From positions 26,730 through 90,729 of the forward strand of contig CABQAZ010000005.1 in NCBI GenBank assembly GCA_902462295.1: a stretch of 64,000 nt of DNA. The letters run 5' to 3'. A program made the position numbers and the translations under genes. Source of the stretch: an uncultured Clostridium sp. GTDB lineage: Bacteria > Bacillota > Clostridia > TANB77 > CAG-508. The notes under the pieces are model-generated. The model saw only the letters and a list, made by a program, of their open reading frames with translations. It ran no database searches and was not told the origin of the DNA. Each line of letters begins with the position of its first letter. The stretch's first letter is position 1. Shown one piece after another: positions 1 to 7,686 of the stretch.

Positions 1-131
1 CAGTTGTTACATCCTCAATGCCTGTAACAGGAATGCAATTACCATTCTTTAGTTATGGAGGTACAGCTTTGTTTTTATTACTCTGTGAGGTTGGAGTTTT
101 GCTTAGCATATCTAGAGCTGGTAACAAATAA
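1..131 (+). CDS. FtsW/SpoVE-type SEDS glycosyltransferase, C-terminal end (partial)
   Basis: Only the last 42 codons are present; the gene starts left of the window. The reading frame that opens at base 3 contains TGMQLPFFSYGG, the conserved loop before the last membrane helix of SEDS peptidoglycan polymerases, then a hydrophobic helix and the tail SRAGNK. SEDS proteins polymerise lipid II into glycan strands at the septum (FtsW), in the spore cortex (SpoVE) or along the side wall (RodA). Placement directly before murG favours FtsW or SpoVE over RodA. The fragment cannot separate those two. Confidence 0.85.
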   Translation, partial: VVTSSMPVTGMQLPFFSYGGTALFLLLCEVGVLLSISRAGNK

Positions 132-186
132 TATAAAAAATCAACAAAGTAAAATAAGGGCTTAAAGTGCTCAAATGGAGGTCAAA

Positions 187-1302
187 ATGAAAGTTATAGT
201 TGCAGCAGCAGGAACTGCAGGACATATAAATCCGGGATTAGCAATAGCAAATAAAATAAAAGAAGAAGAACCAAATTCTGAAATAATGTTTATAGGAACT
301 ACAAGGGGACTAGAAAATGATTTAGTACCTAGAGCAGGATATAGTTTAAAAACAATAGATGCATATGGATTAAGCAAACAAATATCAATAGAAAGTTTAA
401 AAAAAATATGTGCTACTTTAAAAGCAACAGGAAAAGCAAGAAAAATAATTCAGGAATTTAAGCCAGATATAATAGTTGGAGCTGGAGGATATATATGTGG
501 ACCTGTAGTATGGGCAGGAAGTAAAGAAAAGATTCCTATAGTTTTACATGAAAGTAATGCATTTCCAGGGAAAGCTGTAAAGGTATTAGCAAAAAAAGCA
601 GATACAGTTTTGATATCGTTTGAAGAAGCACGTTCAAGAATTCCAAATGCAAAAAATATAGTATTTACAGGGACACCTGTAAAAATAGAAAAAAAGGAAT
701 ATACAAAAGAGCAAAAAGACAAAATATTAAAAGAGATTGGAGTACAAGGAAATATGCCAATCGTTCTAATATTTGGAGGAAGTCAAGGTGCACAAAAAAT
801 AAATGAAGCAATAATAGGAATATTAGAAAATGAAATGAATAAGAAATATCAGATAATTTGGGCGACTGGTCCAAAACAATTTGATAATATAAAACAAGAA
901 CTAGCAAGTAAAAATATAAATATAGATAATGTAAAAAATGCAAAGATTCTTCCATATATATATAATATGGAGGAAATAATGAATATATCAAATATAATTG
1001 TTGCAAGAAGTGGAGCAATGACAATAACAGAAATTTCTAATTTAGGAAAGCCATCAATACTAATACCACTTCCAAATGTAAGTCAAAATCATCAATTATA
1101 TAATGCAAAAGTTTTGGAAAATGTTGGTGCATCAAAAATAATATTAAATGATGATTTGAAAAAAGAAAATTTAGAGTATGAATTAGAAAAAATAATAGAA
1201 AATCCAGAACTAATGCACAAAATGGAAGAAAAAGCATATTCTAAATCAGTAAAAAATGTACAAGAAAAAATATATAGAGAAATAAAGAAATTAGTAAGGT
1301 AA
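187..1302 (+). CDS. murG: MurG, UDP-GlcNAc:undecaprenyl-PP-MurNAc-pentapeptide GlcNAc transferase
   Basis: This peripheral membrane GT-B enzyme adds GlcNAc to lipid I to make lipid II. The N-terminal glycine loop reads AGTAGHINPG (residues 8-17, His13), FGGSQGAQ lies near residue 195, and ARSGAMTITE near residue 265 fits the UDP-GlcNAc-binding helix. Length 371 aa is normal. An in-frame ATG lies 12 bases upstream, but the Shine-Dalgarno TGGAGGT overlaps it and sits 4-5 bases before the ATG at 187, so 187 is the better start. It follows the ftsW/spoVE fragment by about 55 bases, as in many division/cell-wall clusters. Confidence 0.95.
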   Translation: MKVIVAAAGTAGHINPGLAIANKIKEEEPNSEIMFIGTTRGLENDLVPRAGYSLKTIDAYGLSKQISIESLKKICATLKATGKARKIIQEFKPDIIVGAGGYICGPVVWAGSKEKIPIVLHESNAFPGKAVKVLAKKADTVLISFEEARSRIPNAKNIVFTGTPVKIEKKEYTKEQKDKILKEIGVQGNMPIVLIFGGSQGAQKINEAIIGILENEMNKKYQIIWATGPKQFDNIKQELASKNINIDNVKNAKILPYIYNMEEIMNISNIIVARSGAMTITEISNLGKPSILIPLPNVSQNHQLYNAKVLENVGASKIILNDDLKKENLEYELEKIIENPELMHKMEEKAYSKSVKNVQEKIYREIKKLVR

Positions 1303-1322
1303 TACCTTAGAAAGGATACATC

Positions 1323-2507
1323 ATGGAAATTCAAACAGTGGTAATATTATTAGTAGTAATAGATATAATTATTTTAACATTTAGCGAAATAGCTATGAAA
1401 AAATATTTAAGAAAAAAAGTAATGTTTCCAAAAACAAAATTAATAAAAGGTTCAGATGTAACTAATGACGATTTAGATATAAACAATAGTATATTTTTGC
1501 ATATGACAGATGGAATAATAGCATTTGATAGAGATGGAAAAATAGTATTAATAAATCCTGCAGCTCAAAAAATGATGAATGTATTACCAGAACATACATG
1601 TTTTGAAGATATATTTGGTAGATTTCATTTAAATATAAATTTAGAAAAAATTATATATCTTGAAAATTGGACTAAAACAGAAGAAAGATTTCAAATTGAA
1701 GAAAGATTTGTAAATGCATATTTTGCACCATTTAAAAAAGAAAATGACAGAACAGTTGGTGTAATAGTTGTAATACAAGATATAACAGAACATGTTAAAC
1801 TAGATAATATGAGAAAAGAATTTATAGCTGATGTATCACACGAATTAAAAACACCAATAACGTCAATAATGGGATATGCAGATACATTATTAGAAGAAGA
1901 ATATGATAAAGAAACACAAAGTAAATTTTTAAATGTAATAGCTTCAGAAGCAAGAAGAATGGCTAAACTAGTAACAGATTTACTTACACTTTCTAGAAAT
2001 GACAGTAATACAAATAAAGCCAAAAAAGAGCAATTTGAATTAGGTGAATTGGTAAAAAAATGTCAGGACAAGTTAGCAATAGAAATAAAAAAGAAAAATC
2101 ATGAAGTTAAATGTTTTGTAACAGCAGATGTTCCACCTGTTTATGCAGATAAAGATGATATAGAGAGAGTAGTTTTAAATATTTTAACAAATAGTATAAA
2201 ATATACAAAAGATGGTGGAGAAATTAAAATATATGTTGGATTTGTATATAATGATGCATATATTAAAATTTTTGATAATGGTATAGGAATTCCAGAAGAA
2301 GATTTAAATAGAATTTTTGAAAGATTTTATAGAGTAGATAAGGCTCGTAGTAGAGAAATGGGAGGAACAGGTCTAGGACTTTCTATTGCAAAAGATTTAC
2401 TTGACAGAAATGGTGGAAGTATTGATATAAAAAGTGAGGTTGGAAAGGGAACAGAAGTAGTTCTAAAAGTTCCAACAAAAACTAAAGAAGACAAAAAAAT
2501 AGATTAA
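1323..2507 (+). CDS. PAS-containing sensor histidine kinase (PhoR/WalK-like)
   Basis: One N-terminal membrane helix (residues 5-22) is followed by a PAS-like domain (about 56-157), a HisKA dimerisation domain with H-box ADVSHELKTPITS (phospho-acceptor His173) and a HATPase domain with N-box NILTNSIKY (Asn290), G1 DNGIGIP (318-324), F-box RIFERFYRVD and G2 GGTGLGLS (347-354). All catalytic boxes are intact. There is almost no extracytoplasmic loop, so sensing is probably cytoplasmic through PAS or within the membrane. No response regulator is adjacent, so its partner is elsewhere. Weak AAAGGA ribosome site before the ATG; it lies 20 bases after murG and may be cotranscribed. Confidence 0.9.
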   Translation: MEIQTVVILLVVIDIIILTFSEIAMKKYLRKKVMFPKTKLIKGSDVTNDDLDINNSIFLHMTDGIIAFDRDGKIVLINPAAQKMMNVLPEHTCFEDIFGRFHLNINLEKIIYLENWTKTEERFQIEERFVNAYFAPFKKENDRTVGVIVVIQDITEHVKLDNMRKEFIADVSHELKTPITSIMGYADTLLEEEYDKETQSKFLNVIASEARRMAKLVTDLLTLSRNDSNTNKAKKEQFELGELVKKCQDKLAIEIKKKNHEVKCFVTADVPPVYADKDDIERVVLNILTNSIKYTKDGGEIKIYVGFVYNDAYIKIFDNGIGIPEEDLNRIFERFYRVDKARSREMGGTGLGLSIAKDLLDRNGGSIDIKSEVGKGTEVVLKVPTKTKEDKKID

Positions 2508-2536
2508 AAAATTAATCAAAACAATTATCTTACAAC
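2506..2536 (+). repeat. 31-bp upstream promoter motif, copy 1
   Basis: AT-rich motif beginning AAAAAATTAATCAAAAC and ending ATCTTACAAC. It matches the sequence at 6891-6921 at 29 of 31 positions by direct comparison. It starts over the histidine kinase stop codon and ends 28 bases before the -35 box of the putative lepB promoter. The second copy has a 29-base gap to its own -35 box. A regulator-binding site is the simplest reading, by inference only. Confidence 0.5.
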
Positions 2537-2564
2537 ATTAAAAAGGATTAATTAAAAAATAATA

Positions 2565-2593
2565 TTGAAAATTAAGATAAATTATTATATAAT
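2565..2593 (+). promoter_or_regulatory. Putative sigma-A promoter of lepB
   Basis: TTGAAA (-35) and TATAAT (-10) are separated by 17 bases. The predicted start is about 45-50 bases before the lepB ATG. Confidence 0.6.
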
Positions 2594-2648
2594 AACAAAA
2601 GTAAAAAAGTACTCAAAAGAAAAAAATTTGAGGTAGAAAGGAAAAGAT

Positions 2649-3302
2649 ATGAAATCAACTTTAAGAGAGATAATAGAGTGGTTAGTTTGTATAATAATAG
2701 CAGTAGTATTAGCTTTATTAGTAAGATATTATATAGGAACACCAACAATAGTACAACAAACATCAATGACACCAACATTAAAAGAAAATGAAAGATTATG
2801 GCTTAATAGATGGGGAAGAACAACAAAAAAAATGCCAGAAAGAGGAGATATAATAACATTTGAAGCACCAAGTGTAACAAAAGTGTCAAGTGACAATATA
2901 GACTTAGATAATCCAGTAGCAATATATGATGAAGAACCACAAGGAGCGTTAAAAAGATTTTCATATTATGTTTTAGAAAATGGAAAAAGAAGCTATATAA
3001 AAAGAGTAATAGGATTACCTGGAGATTATGTAGAAATAAAAGATGGTGGAGTCTATATAAATGGAGAAAAACTACAAGAAAACTATTTACGAGCAGGAGT
3101 AGTAACAGATATGATTCAGGGAAATAGAGATGAAAGTTATTTTAACAAATTTACAGTACCCGAAAATTATGTATTTGCAATGGGAGATAATAGGCCAGGA
3201 AGTACAGATTGTAGGTCATTTGGTTGTATACCATTAAGCAAAATAGAAGGAAAAGTATTGTTTAGATTTTGGCCATTTTCAAAATTTGGAGGAGTAGAAT
3301 AA
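2649..3302 (+). CDS. lepB: Type I signal peptidase
   Basis: Cleaves signal peptides from exported preproteins at the outer face of the membrane. One N-terminal anchor (residues 10-28) precedes box B QTSMTPTL (nucleophile Ser39), box D SYIKRVIGLPGD (general base Lys118) and box E MGDNRPGSTDCR; the usual DSR in box E reads DCR here. At 217 aa it is somewhat longer than the shortest Gram-positive forms, with extra residues at about 75-100. It has its own promoter and is followed four bases later by holB. Confidence 0.94.
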   Translation: MKSTLREIIEWLVCIIIAVVLALLVRYYIGTPTIVQQTSMTPTLKENERLWLNRWGRTTKKMPERGDIITFEAPSVTKVSSDNIDLDNPVAIYDEEPQGALKRFSYYVLENGKRSYIKRVIGLPGDYVEIKDGGVYINGEKLQENYLRAGVVTDMIQGNRDESYFNKFTVPENYVFAMGDNRPGSTDCRSFGCIPLSKIEGKVLFRFWPFSKFGGVE

Positions 3303-3306
3303 AAAA

Positions 3307-4206
3307 TTGTTTGAAAACATATTAGGAAACGAAAAAAACAAAAACATATTAGAGAAATCAATAGAATTAAATAAAACTTCACATAGTTATATATTTTGGG
3401 GAACAGAAGGAATCGGAAAAAAAATTATTGCAAAAGAATTCGCAAAAAAAATTTTATGTATTCAAAACCATGATTATAATTGTAAATGTAAATCCTGCAT
3501 TGAATTTGATTCAAATAATAATCCTGACTTTCAACTTATAGAAGCAACTGATGGAAAAATAAAGATAGAACAAGTCAGAGAAATGCAGAAGAAGATATCA
3601 GAAAAACCGATAATATCAGACAAAAAAGTTTATATTATAAATGATGCAGGAACAATGACAAAAGAAGCACAAAACTGTTTACTAAAAACCTTAGAAGAAC
3701 CACCAGAATATATAACAATAATATTAATATGCTCAAACGAAGATAATTTACTTAGTACAATAAAATCAAGATGTACAAGAATGTACTTTGAACCAATAAA
3801 AGAGGAAGAAATAAAAAAATACATAGAACTCAATTTCCCAGAACAGCAAATAAGTGAAAAAATTATAAGCTTATCACAAGGAAGCATAGGAAAAACAATT
3901 AAATTAAATGAAAAAAAATATATATATGAAAATATAGAAGATATATTATTAAGTATGCAAAAAAAAGATTTAATAGAAATAGTACAAATGTCAACAGAAA
4001 TATATAAAGCAAAAGAAGAAATAAATCCGATACTAGAATATATAAATGTATTATTAATAAAACTAAGCAAGAAAAATATAAAATATATAAAATGTATACA
4101 AATTGTGGAAGAAACAAAAAAAAGATTAAAGGCAAATAGCAATTATGATATGTGTATTGATTACATGATATTTTCTATGTGGCATGAAATGATAGAAAGC
4201 AGATAG
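3307..4206 (+). CDS. holB: DNA polymerase III delta-prime subunit
   Basis: Clamp-loader subunit that helps load the sliding clamp onto primed DNA. The AAA+ fold is visible, with a degenerate P-loop GTEGIGKK (32-39) as expected for non-ATPase delta-prime, zinc cysteines C51, C59, C61 and C64, and an SRCTRM motif matching the sensor/arginine-finger region. Length 299 aa. The start is TTG, four bases after the lepB stop; a TTGGAGGAG ribosome site lies within the end of lepB, about 13 bases upstream, and no ATG occurs nearby. The holB-ricT order is typical of Firmicutes. Confidence 0.92.
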   Translation: MFENILGNEKNKNILEKSIELNKTSHSYIFWGTEGIGKKIIAKEFAKKILCIQNHDYNCKCKSCIEFDSNNNPDFQLIEATDGKIKIEQVREMQKKISEKPIISDKKVYIINDAGTMTKEAQNCLLKTLEEPPEYITIILICSNEDNLLSTIKSRCTRMYFEPIKEEEIKKYIELNFPEQQISEKIISLSQGSIGKTIKLNEKKYIYENIEDILLSMQKKDLIEIVQMSTEIYKAKEEINPILEYINVLLIKLSKKNIKYIKCIQIVEETKKRLKANSNYDMCIDYMIFSMWHEMIESR

Positions 4207-4230
4207 ACACATAAAGAAAGGGCGAATTAA

Positions 4231-5142
4231 ATGAAAAGAATAATAGGAGTTAGATTTAAACGATTAGGAAAAATATACTTTTTTGACCCTAAATGGTTAG
4301 AAGTAAAAAAAGGAGAAAGTGTAATTGTTGAAACTTCTCAAGGGGAAGAAATTGCAGAAGTTGTTGTTCCTAATAGAATGATAGAAGAAGAAAAAATAGT
4401 AACACCACTAAAGAAAATATTAAGATTAGCTTCTCAAAGAGATTTAAAACATGCAGAAGAATGCAGAAAAAAAGAAAAAGAAGCATTTGATTTATGTAAT
4501 AAAAAAATAAAAGAACATAAATTAGAAATGACATTAACAGATGTAGAGTATAAATTTGATAATAGTAAAATATTATTTTACTTTACAGCAGATGGAAGAA
4601 TTGATTTTAGAGATTTAGTAAAAGATTTAGCTTCAATATATAAAACAAGAATAGAATTAAGACAAATTGGAGTAAGAGATGAAGTAAAAAGAATTGGTGG
4701 AAATGGTGTATGTGGAAGAGAACTATGTTGTTGTTCATTTTTAAGTGATTTTGAAACAGTGTCAATAAAAATGGCAAAAGAACAAAATATATCATTAAAT
4801 CCATCAAAAATTTCTGGGAACTGTGGAAGATTAATGTGTTGTTTAAAATATGAACAAGAAGTTTATGAAGAAAAACTTAAAAAATTACCAAATGTTGGGG
4901 CAATAGTAAAAACTCCTGATGGGCAAGGAGAAGTAGAGGGAATTGAACCATTAAAAGAAATTGTCAAAGTTAAACTTAAAAATGGAGAAATATTTAAAAT
5001 TAAAAGATATGATATTAAAGAAATAAAAGTTATTAAAGATATAGTAAAAGAACAAACGGATAATGAAGAAAAGGAATATCAAAAAGAATTAAAAGAACTG
5101 GAAAATTTAGAAAAGAAAGACTTAAAATTAAAAGAAAGCTAA
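4231..5142 (+). CDS. ricT: RicT (YaaT/PSP1) iron-sulfur regulatory protein
   Basis: PSP1-family protein. In Bacillus subtilis RicT joins RicA and RicF in an Fe-S complex that works with RNase Y in mRNA maturation and affects sporulation and competence. The cysteine signature is clear: Cys161, 166-168, 198, 203 and 204 in GVCGRELCCC and GNCGRLMCC. The N-terminus MKRIIGVRFKRLGKIYFF is typical. Length 303 aa includes a charged Lys/Glu-rich tail after about residue 255. Good ribosome site (AAAGGGCG) 25 bases after holB. Confidence 0.93.
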   Translation: MKRIIGVRFKRLGKIYFFDPKWLEVKKGESVIVETSQGEEIAEVVVPNRMIEEEKIVTPLKKILRLASQRDLKHAEECRKKEKEAFDLCNKKIKEHKLEMTLTDVEYKFDNSKILFYFTADGRIDFRDLVKDLASIYKTRIELRQIGVRDEVKRIGGNGVCGRELCCCSFLSDFETVSIKMAKEQNISLNPSKISGNCGRLMCCLKYEQEVYEEKLKKLPNVGAIVKTPDGQGEVEGIEPLKEIVKVKLKNGEIFKIKRYDIKEIKVIKDIVKEQTDNEEKEYQKELKELENLEKKDLKLKES

Positions 5143-5196
5143 ATTTTTTTATGATATTTAATAATTGTTTCTTAAATGAGAGGTGGTGATGATAAG

Positions 5197-5370
5197 ATGG
5201 CATATAAAATACAATGTGATAAATGTATAAGTTGTGGAGCTTGTGCTGCAGAATGTCCAGTTGGATGTATATCACAAGGAGAAACATGTTTTAAAATAGA
5301 AGAATCAGCTTGTATTGGATGTGGCACATGTGCAGGAGTTTGTCCAGTAGAAGCACCAGTTGAGCAATAA
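5197..5370 (+). CDS. 2[4Fe-4S] ferredoxin
   Basis: A 57-residue bacterial ferredoxin with two CxxCxxCxxxCP clusters (CISCGACAAECP and CIGCGTCAGVCP). It is a low-potential electron carrier, a likely partner of the 2-oxoacid:ferredoxin oxidoreductase near 38 kb. An earlier in-frame ATG at 5176 would add seven residues, but GAGGTGGTGAT lies between the two and points to the ATG at 5197. Confidence 0.95.
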   Translation: MAYKIQCDKCISCGACAAECPVGCISQGETCFKIEESACIGCGTCAGVCPVEAPVEQ

Positions 5371-5430
5371 AAATAAATACAAAATCACAAATATATCCCT
5401 CTTTATATATAATATTAAAGGGGGGGATAA

Positions 5431-5751
5431 ATGTTTTGCAGAAAAAAATGTTATAGAAGCTTTCAAAATGGGGATATAACAATGGAGGAACTAAAAAATA
5501 AAGTTGTACAAGGTGCAATACTCTTAGACGTTAGAAGTAAACAGGAATATAATGAGGGACATTTACAAGGAGCAATAAATATACCGGAATTTGAATTAGC
5601 AAATAGAGTAAGAAAAGAAATACCAAAAAAGAACCAGATGATAATAATTTATTGCCAATATGGAGGAAGAAGTAGAAACTCATATATTATGATGAAAAGA
5701 ATGGGATATACTAATATATATAATCTATATGGTGGATTAGATATGATGTAA
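5431..5751 (+). CDS. Rhodanese-domain protein
   Basis: Single-domain rhodanese of 106 aa. It has the N-terminal LLDVRSKQEYNEGHL motif and an active-site loop YCQYGGRS with Cys75, the residue that carries persulfide sulfur in sulfurtransferases. The loop is one residue longer than the CRxGxR form, so substrate specificity is unknown. A very strong AAAGGGGGGG ribosome site precedes the ATG. A terminator follows. The gene sits alone between the ferredoxin and biotin ligase genes. Confidence 0.85.
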   Translation: MFCRKKCYRSFQNGDITMEELKNKVVQGAILLDVRSKQEYNEGHLQGAINIPEFELANRVRKEIPKKNQMIIIYCQYGGRSRNSYIMMKRMGYTNIYNLYGGLDMM

Positions 5752-5797
5752 GTTTTTATATTACAATAAAGTATAAACTGTAAAGAACAGAAAAGAG

Positions 5798-5830
5798 AGC
5801 TATACTCAATTTGTGAGTGTGGCTTTTTTA
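5798..5830 (+). terminator. Rho-independent terminator after the rhodanese gene
   Basis: An 11-bp stem (AGCTATACTCA with TGAGTGTGGCT, including G-U pairs), a five-base loop, then a run of six T. Confidence 0.85.
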
Positions 5831-5885
5831 TATAATAGGAAAGTGATACTTTTATAAATCGAGTGAAAGCAAATGGAGGAATGAA

Positions 5886-6437
5886 ATGAATATAAAAAGA
5901 ATAGAAAGCCAAACTAAAGAAAAGTTAAAATATTTTAAAGAAATAAATTCAACACATATACATGCAAAAGAAATAGAAAAACAAGGAGACCAAATTTTAA
6001 TTGCAGAAGTACAAACAATGGGAATAGGTACAAAAGGAAGAAAATGGCATACAGGTGCAAACAACAATATAGCAATGACAATAATAAAACATCCAAAATG
6101 CAAAATTGAAAAATTAGATGGTGTAACAACACAAATTGCTGAAATTATAAAGCAAATAATAAAGGAAATGTATGGGTATGAATTAAAAATAAAAATGCCA
6201 AATGATTTAATGTTGAATAACAAAAAAGTATGTGGAATATTGACAGAAATTCGTACTCAAGGTGAAAAAATAGAGTATTTATTAATAAGTATAGGATTTA
6301 ACGTAAATGAAAGTAGTTTTACAAAAGAATTAGAAGAAATAGCAACATCACTAAAAAAAGAATATAAGATAGATTTTGAAAGAGAAGATATAATAATAAA
6401 TATAATAAATAGAATAAACGAATTAATTAAGTTATAA
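5886..6437 (+). CDS. birA: Biotin--protein ligase, catalytic domain only
   Basis: Activates biotin to biotinyl-AMP and transfers it to a lysine of biotin carboxyl carrier protein; the accB product at 53 kb is the obvious substrate. Motifs: NSTHIHAKE (21-29), biotin/AMP loop QTMGIGTKGRKW (43-54), MPND (104-107, usually WPND) and KKVCGILTE with the conserved Lys114. There is no N-terminal helix-turn-helix, so it should not act as a repressor. At 183 aa the C-terminal cap domain is short or missing. Ribosome site TGGAGGAA. Confidence 0.9.
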   Translation: MNIKRIESQTKEKLKYFKEINSTHIHAKEIEKQGDQILIAEVQTMGIGTKGRKWHTGANNNIAMTIIKHPKCKIEKLDGVTTQIAEIIKQIIKEMYGYELKIKMPNDLMLNNKKVCGILTEIRTQGEKIEYLLISIGFNVNESSFTKELEEIATSLKKEYKIDFEREDIIINIINRINELIKL

Positions 6438-6477
6438 AAAAAATATTAGAGAATATAAATATAATAGGAGGTTTGTC

Positions 6478-6840
6478 ATGAAGGGATTGAGAAACATTAT
6501 AAAAGGTGTAATAATTTCAATGATATTTACATTTATTTTTTTATTTATATTTTCGATTATATTAACATATACAAATATGAGTGAATCATTTATAAAACCT
6601 GTAATAATAATAACAACAGCTATTAGTATATTTATAGGAAGTTCAATAGGCAATTTAAAAATGAAAAAAAATGGGTTATTAAATGGAGCAATAATTGGAA
6701 TAATATATTTATTGAGTATATATCTTTTATCAGGGATAATAAATCAAAATTTCACATTAACAATACAATCATTGATAATAATAATTTCTGGAATGTTATG
6801 TGGAATGTTTGGAGGAATTATAGGAATAAATAAAGGCTAA
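6478..6840 (+). CDS. Small polytopic membrane protein, TIGR04086-like
   Basis: A 120-residue hydrophobic protein with four predicted helices (about 10-32, 40-56, 67-86 and 95-117) and glycine-rich ends (GMLCGMFGGIIG). Size, topology and position before HD-domain and secD/secF genes match the clostridial TIGR04086 membrane family as I remember it. The function is unknown. Strong AGGAGGT ribosome site. The terminator hairpin starts inside the last codons. Confidence 0.7.
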   Translation: MKGLRNIIKGVIISMIFTFIFLFIFSIILTYTNMSESFIKPVIIITTAISIFIGSSIGNLKMKKNGLLNGAIIGIIYLLSIYLLSGIINQNFTLTIQSLIIIISGMLCGMFGGIIGINKG

Positions 6841-6862
6841 TTTTACACAATTAGCTTTATTC
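6832..6862 (+). terminator. Terminator-like hairpin overlapping the end of the membrane protein gene
   Basis: AAAGGCTAATT pairs with AATTAGCTTT with one bulged base, followed by TTTATTCTTA. The T-run is interrupted, so strength is uncertain. Confidence 0.5.
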
Positions 6863-6890
6863 TTATCAGAAACTATATCAGGTAATTCTA

Positions 6891-6921
6891 AAAAAATTAA
6901 TCAAAACCATTATCTTATAAC
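6891..6921 (+). repeat. 31-bp upstream promoter motif, copy 2
   Basis: Matches 2506-2536 at 29 of 31 bases. It ends 29 bases before the -35 box of the HD-gene promoter, nearly the same spacing as copy 1 has to the lepB promoter. Confidence 0.5.
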
Positions 6922-6950
6922 TATTTTAAAATAAAAATGTATAAAAATAG

Positions 6951-6979
6951 TTGATATTTTTGAAAAAATAGGATAAAAT
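6951..6979 (+). promoter_or_regulatory. Putative sigma-A promoter of the HD-secD-secF operon
   Basis: TTGATA, a 17-base spacer and TAAAAT. The ATG of the HD gene is 25 bases after the -10 box, preceded by AAAGGAGG. Confidence 0.65.
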
Positions 6980-7003
6980 CTATAAAGACAAAAGGAGGAA
7001 ACT

Positions 7004-7663
7004 ATGATAACTTTAGAAGATGTAATGAAAAATGAAGAAGTTAAAGCATTTGTTCATGCTTCACAAAAACAGTTAAAAGCATTAGGATATACAGAACATT
7101 CAGAGAGACATATAGGAATAGTATCAAAAAGAACAGGAGAAATATTACAAAAATTAGGATATGACGAAAGAACTATAGAATTAGGAAAAATTGCAGGATA
7201 TTTGCATGACATAGGAAATTGTATAAATAGAGTGGATCATGCACATAGTGGAGCAATATTAGCATATAACATTTTAAAAGAAATGGATATGCCAGCAGAA
7301 GACAGAACTGAAATAGTAATGGCAATAGGAAATCATGATGAGGGAACAGGAACAGCTGTAAGTGACATATCAGCAGCTTTAATATTAGCAGATAAATCAG
7401 ATGTTCATAGAGACAGAGTAGTAAATACAAATATGTCAACATTCGATATACATGATAGAGTAAATTATGCTGTAACAGATGCAAAACTAGAAATAGATGA
7501 AGTTTCAAGAAAAGTAATATTAAACCTAACAATAGACACTCAAATATGTCCAGTATTAGATTATTTTCAAATTTTTATGGATAGAACAATGATGAGTAAA
7601 TATGCTGCAAAATATTTGCATATATGGTTTGAATTAGTAATAAATGGAACAAAGTTATTATAA
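7004..7663 (+). CDS. HD-domain phosphohydrolase
   Basis: Metal-dependent HD superfamily protein of 219 aa. Ligands are visible in order: His36, the His68-Asp69 doublet in GYLHDIGN, His111 in GNHDEGT and Asp130 in LADKSD. Proteins of this group hydrolyse nucleotides or second messengers; the substrate cannot be read from sequence. No GYP signature of c-di-GMP phosphodiesterases is present. The gene is immediately upstream of the secD-like gene, a pairing seen in clostridia, and likely shares its transcript. Confidence 0.85.
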   Translation: MITLEDVMKNEEVKAFVHASQKQLKALGYTEHSERHIGIVSKRTGEILQKLGYDERTIELGKIAGYLHDIGNCINRVDHAHSGAILAYNILKEMDMPAEDRTEIVMAIGNHDEGTGTAVSDISAALILADKSDVHRDRVVNTNMSTFDIHDRVNYAVTDAKLEIDEVSRKVILNLTIDTQICPVLDYFQIFMDRTMMSKYAAKYLHIWFELVINGTKLL

Positions 7664-7686
7664 TAATGAAAGGAACGATTATAAAA

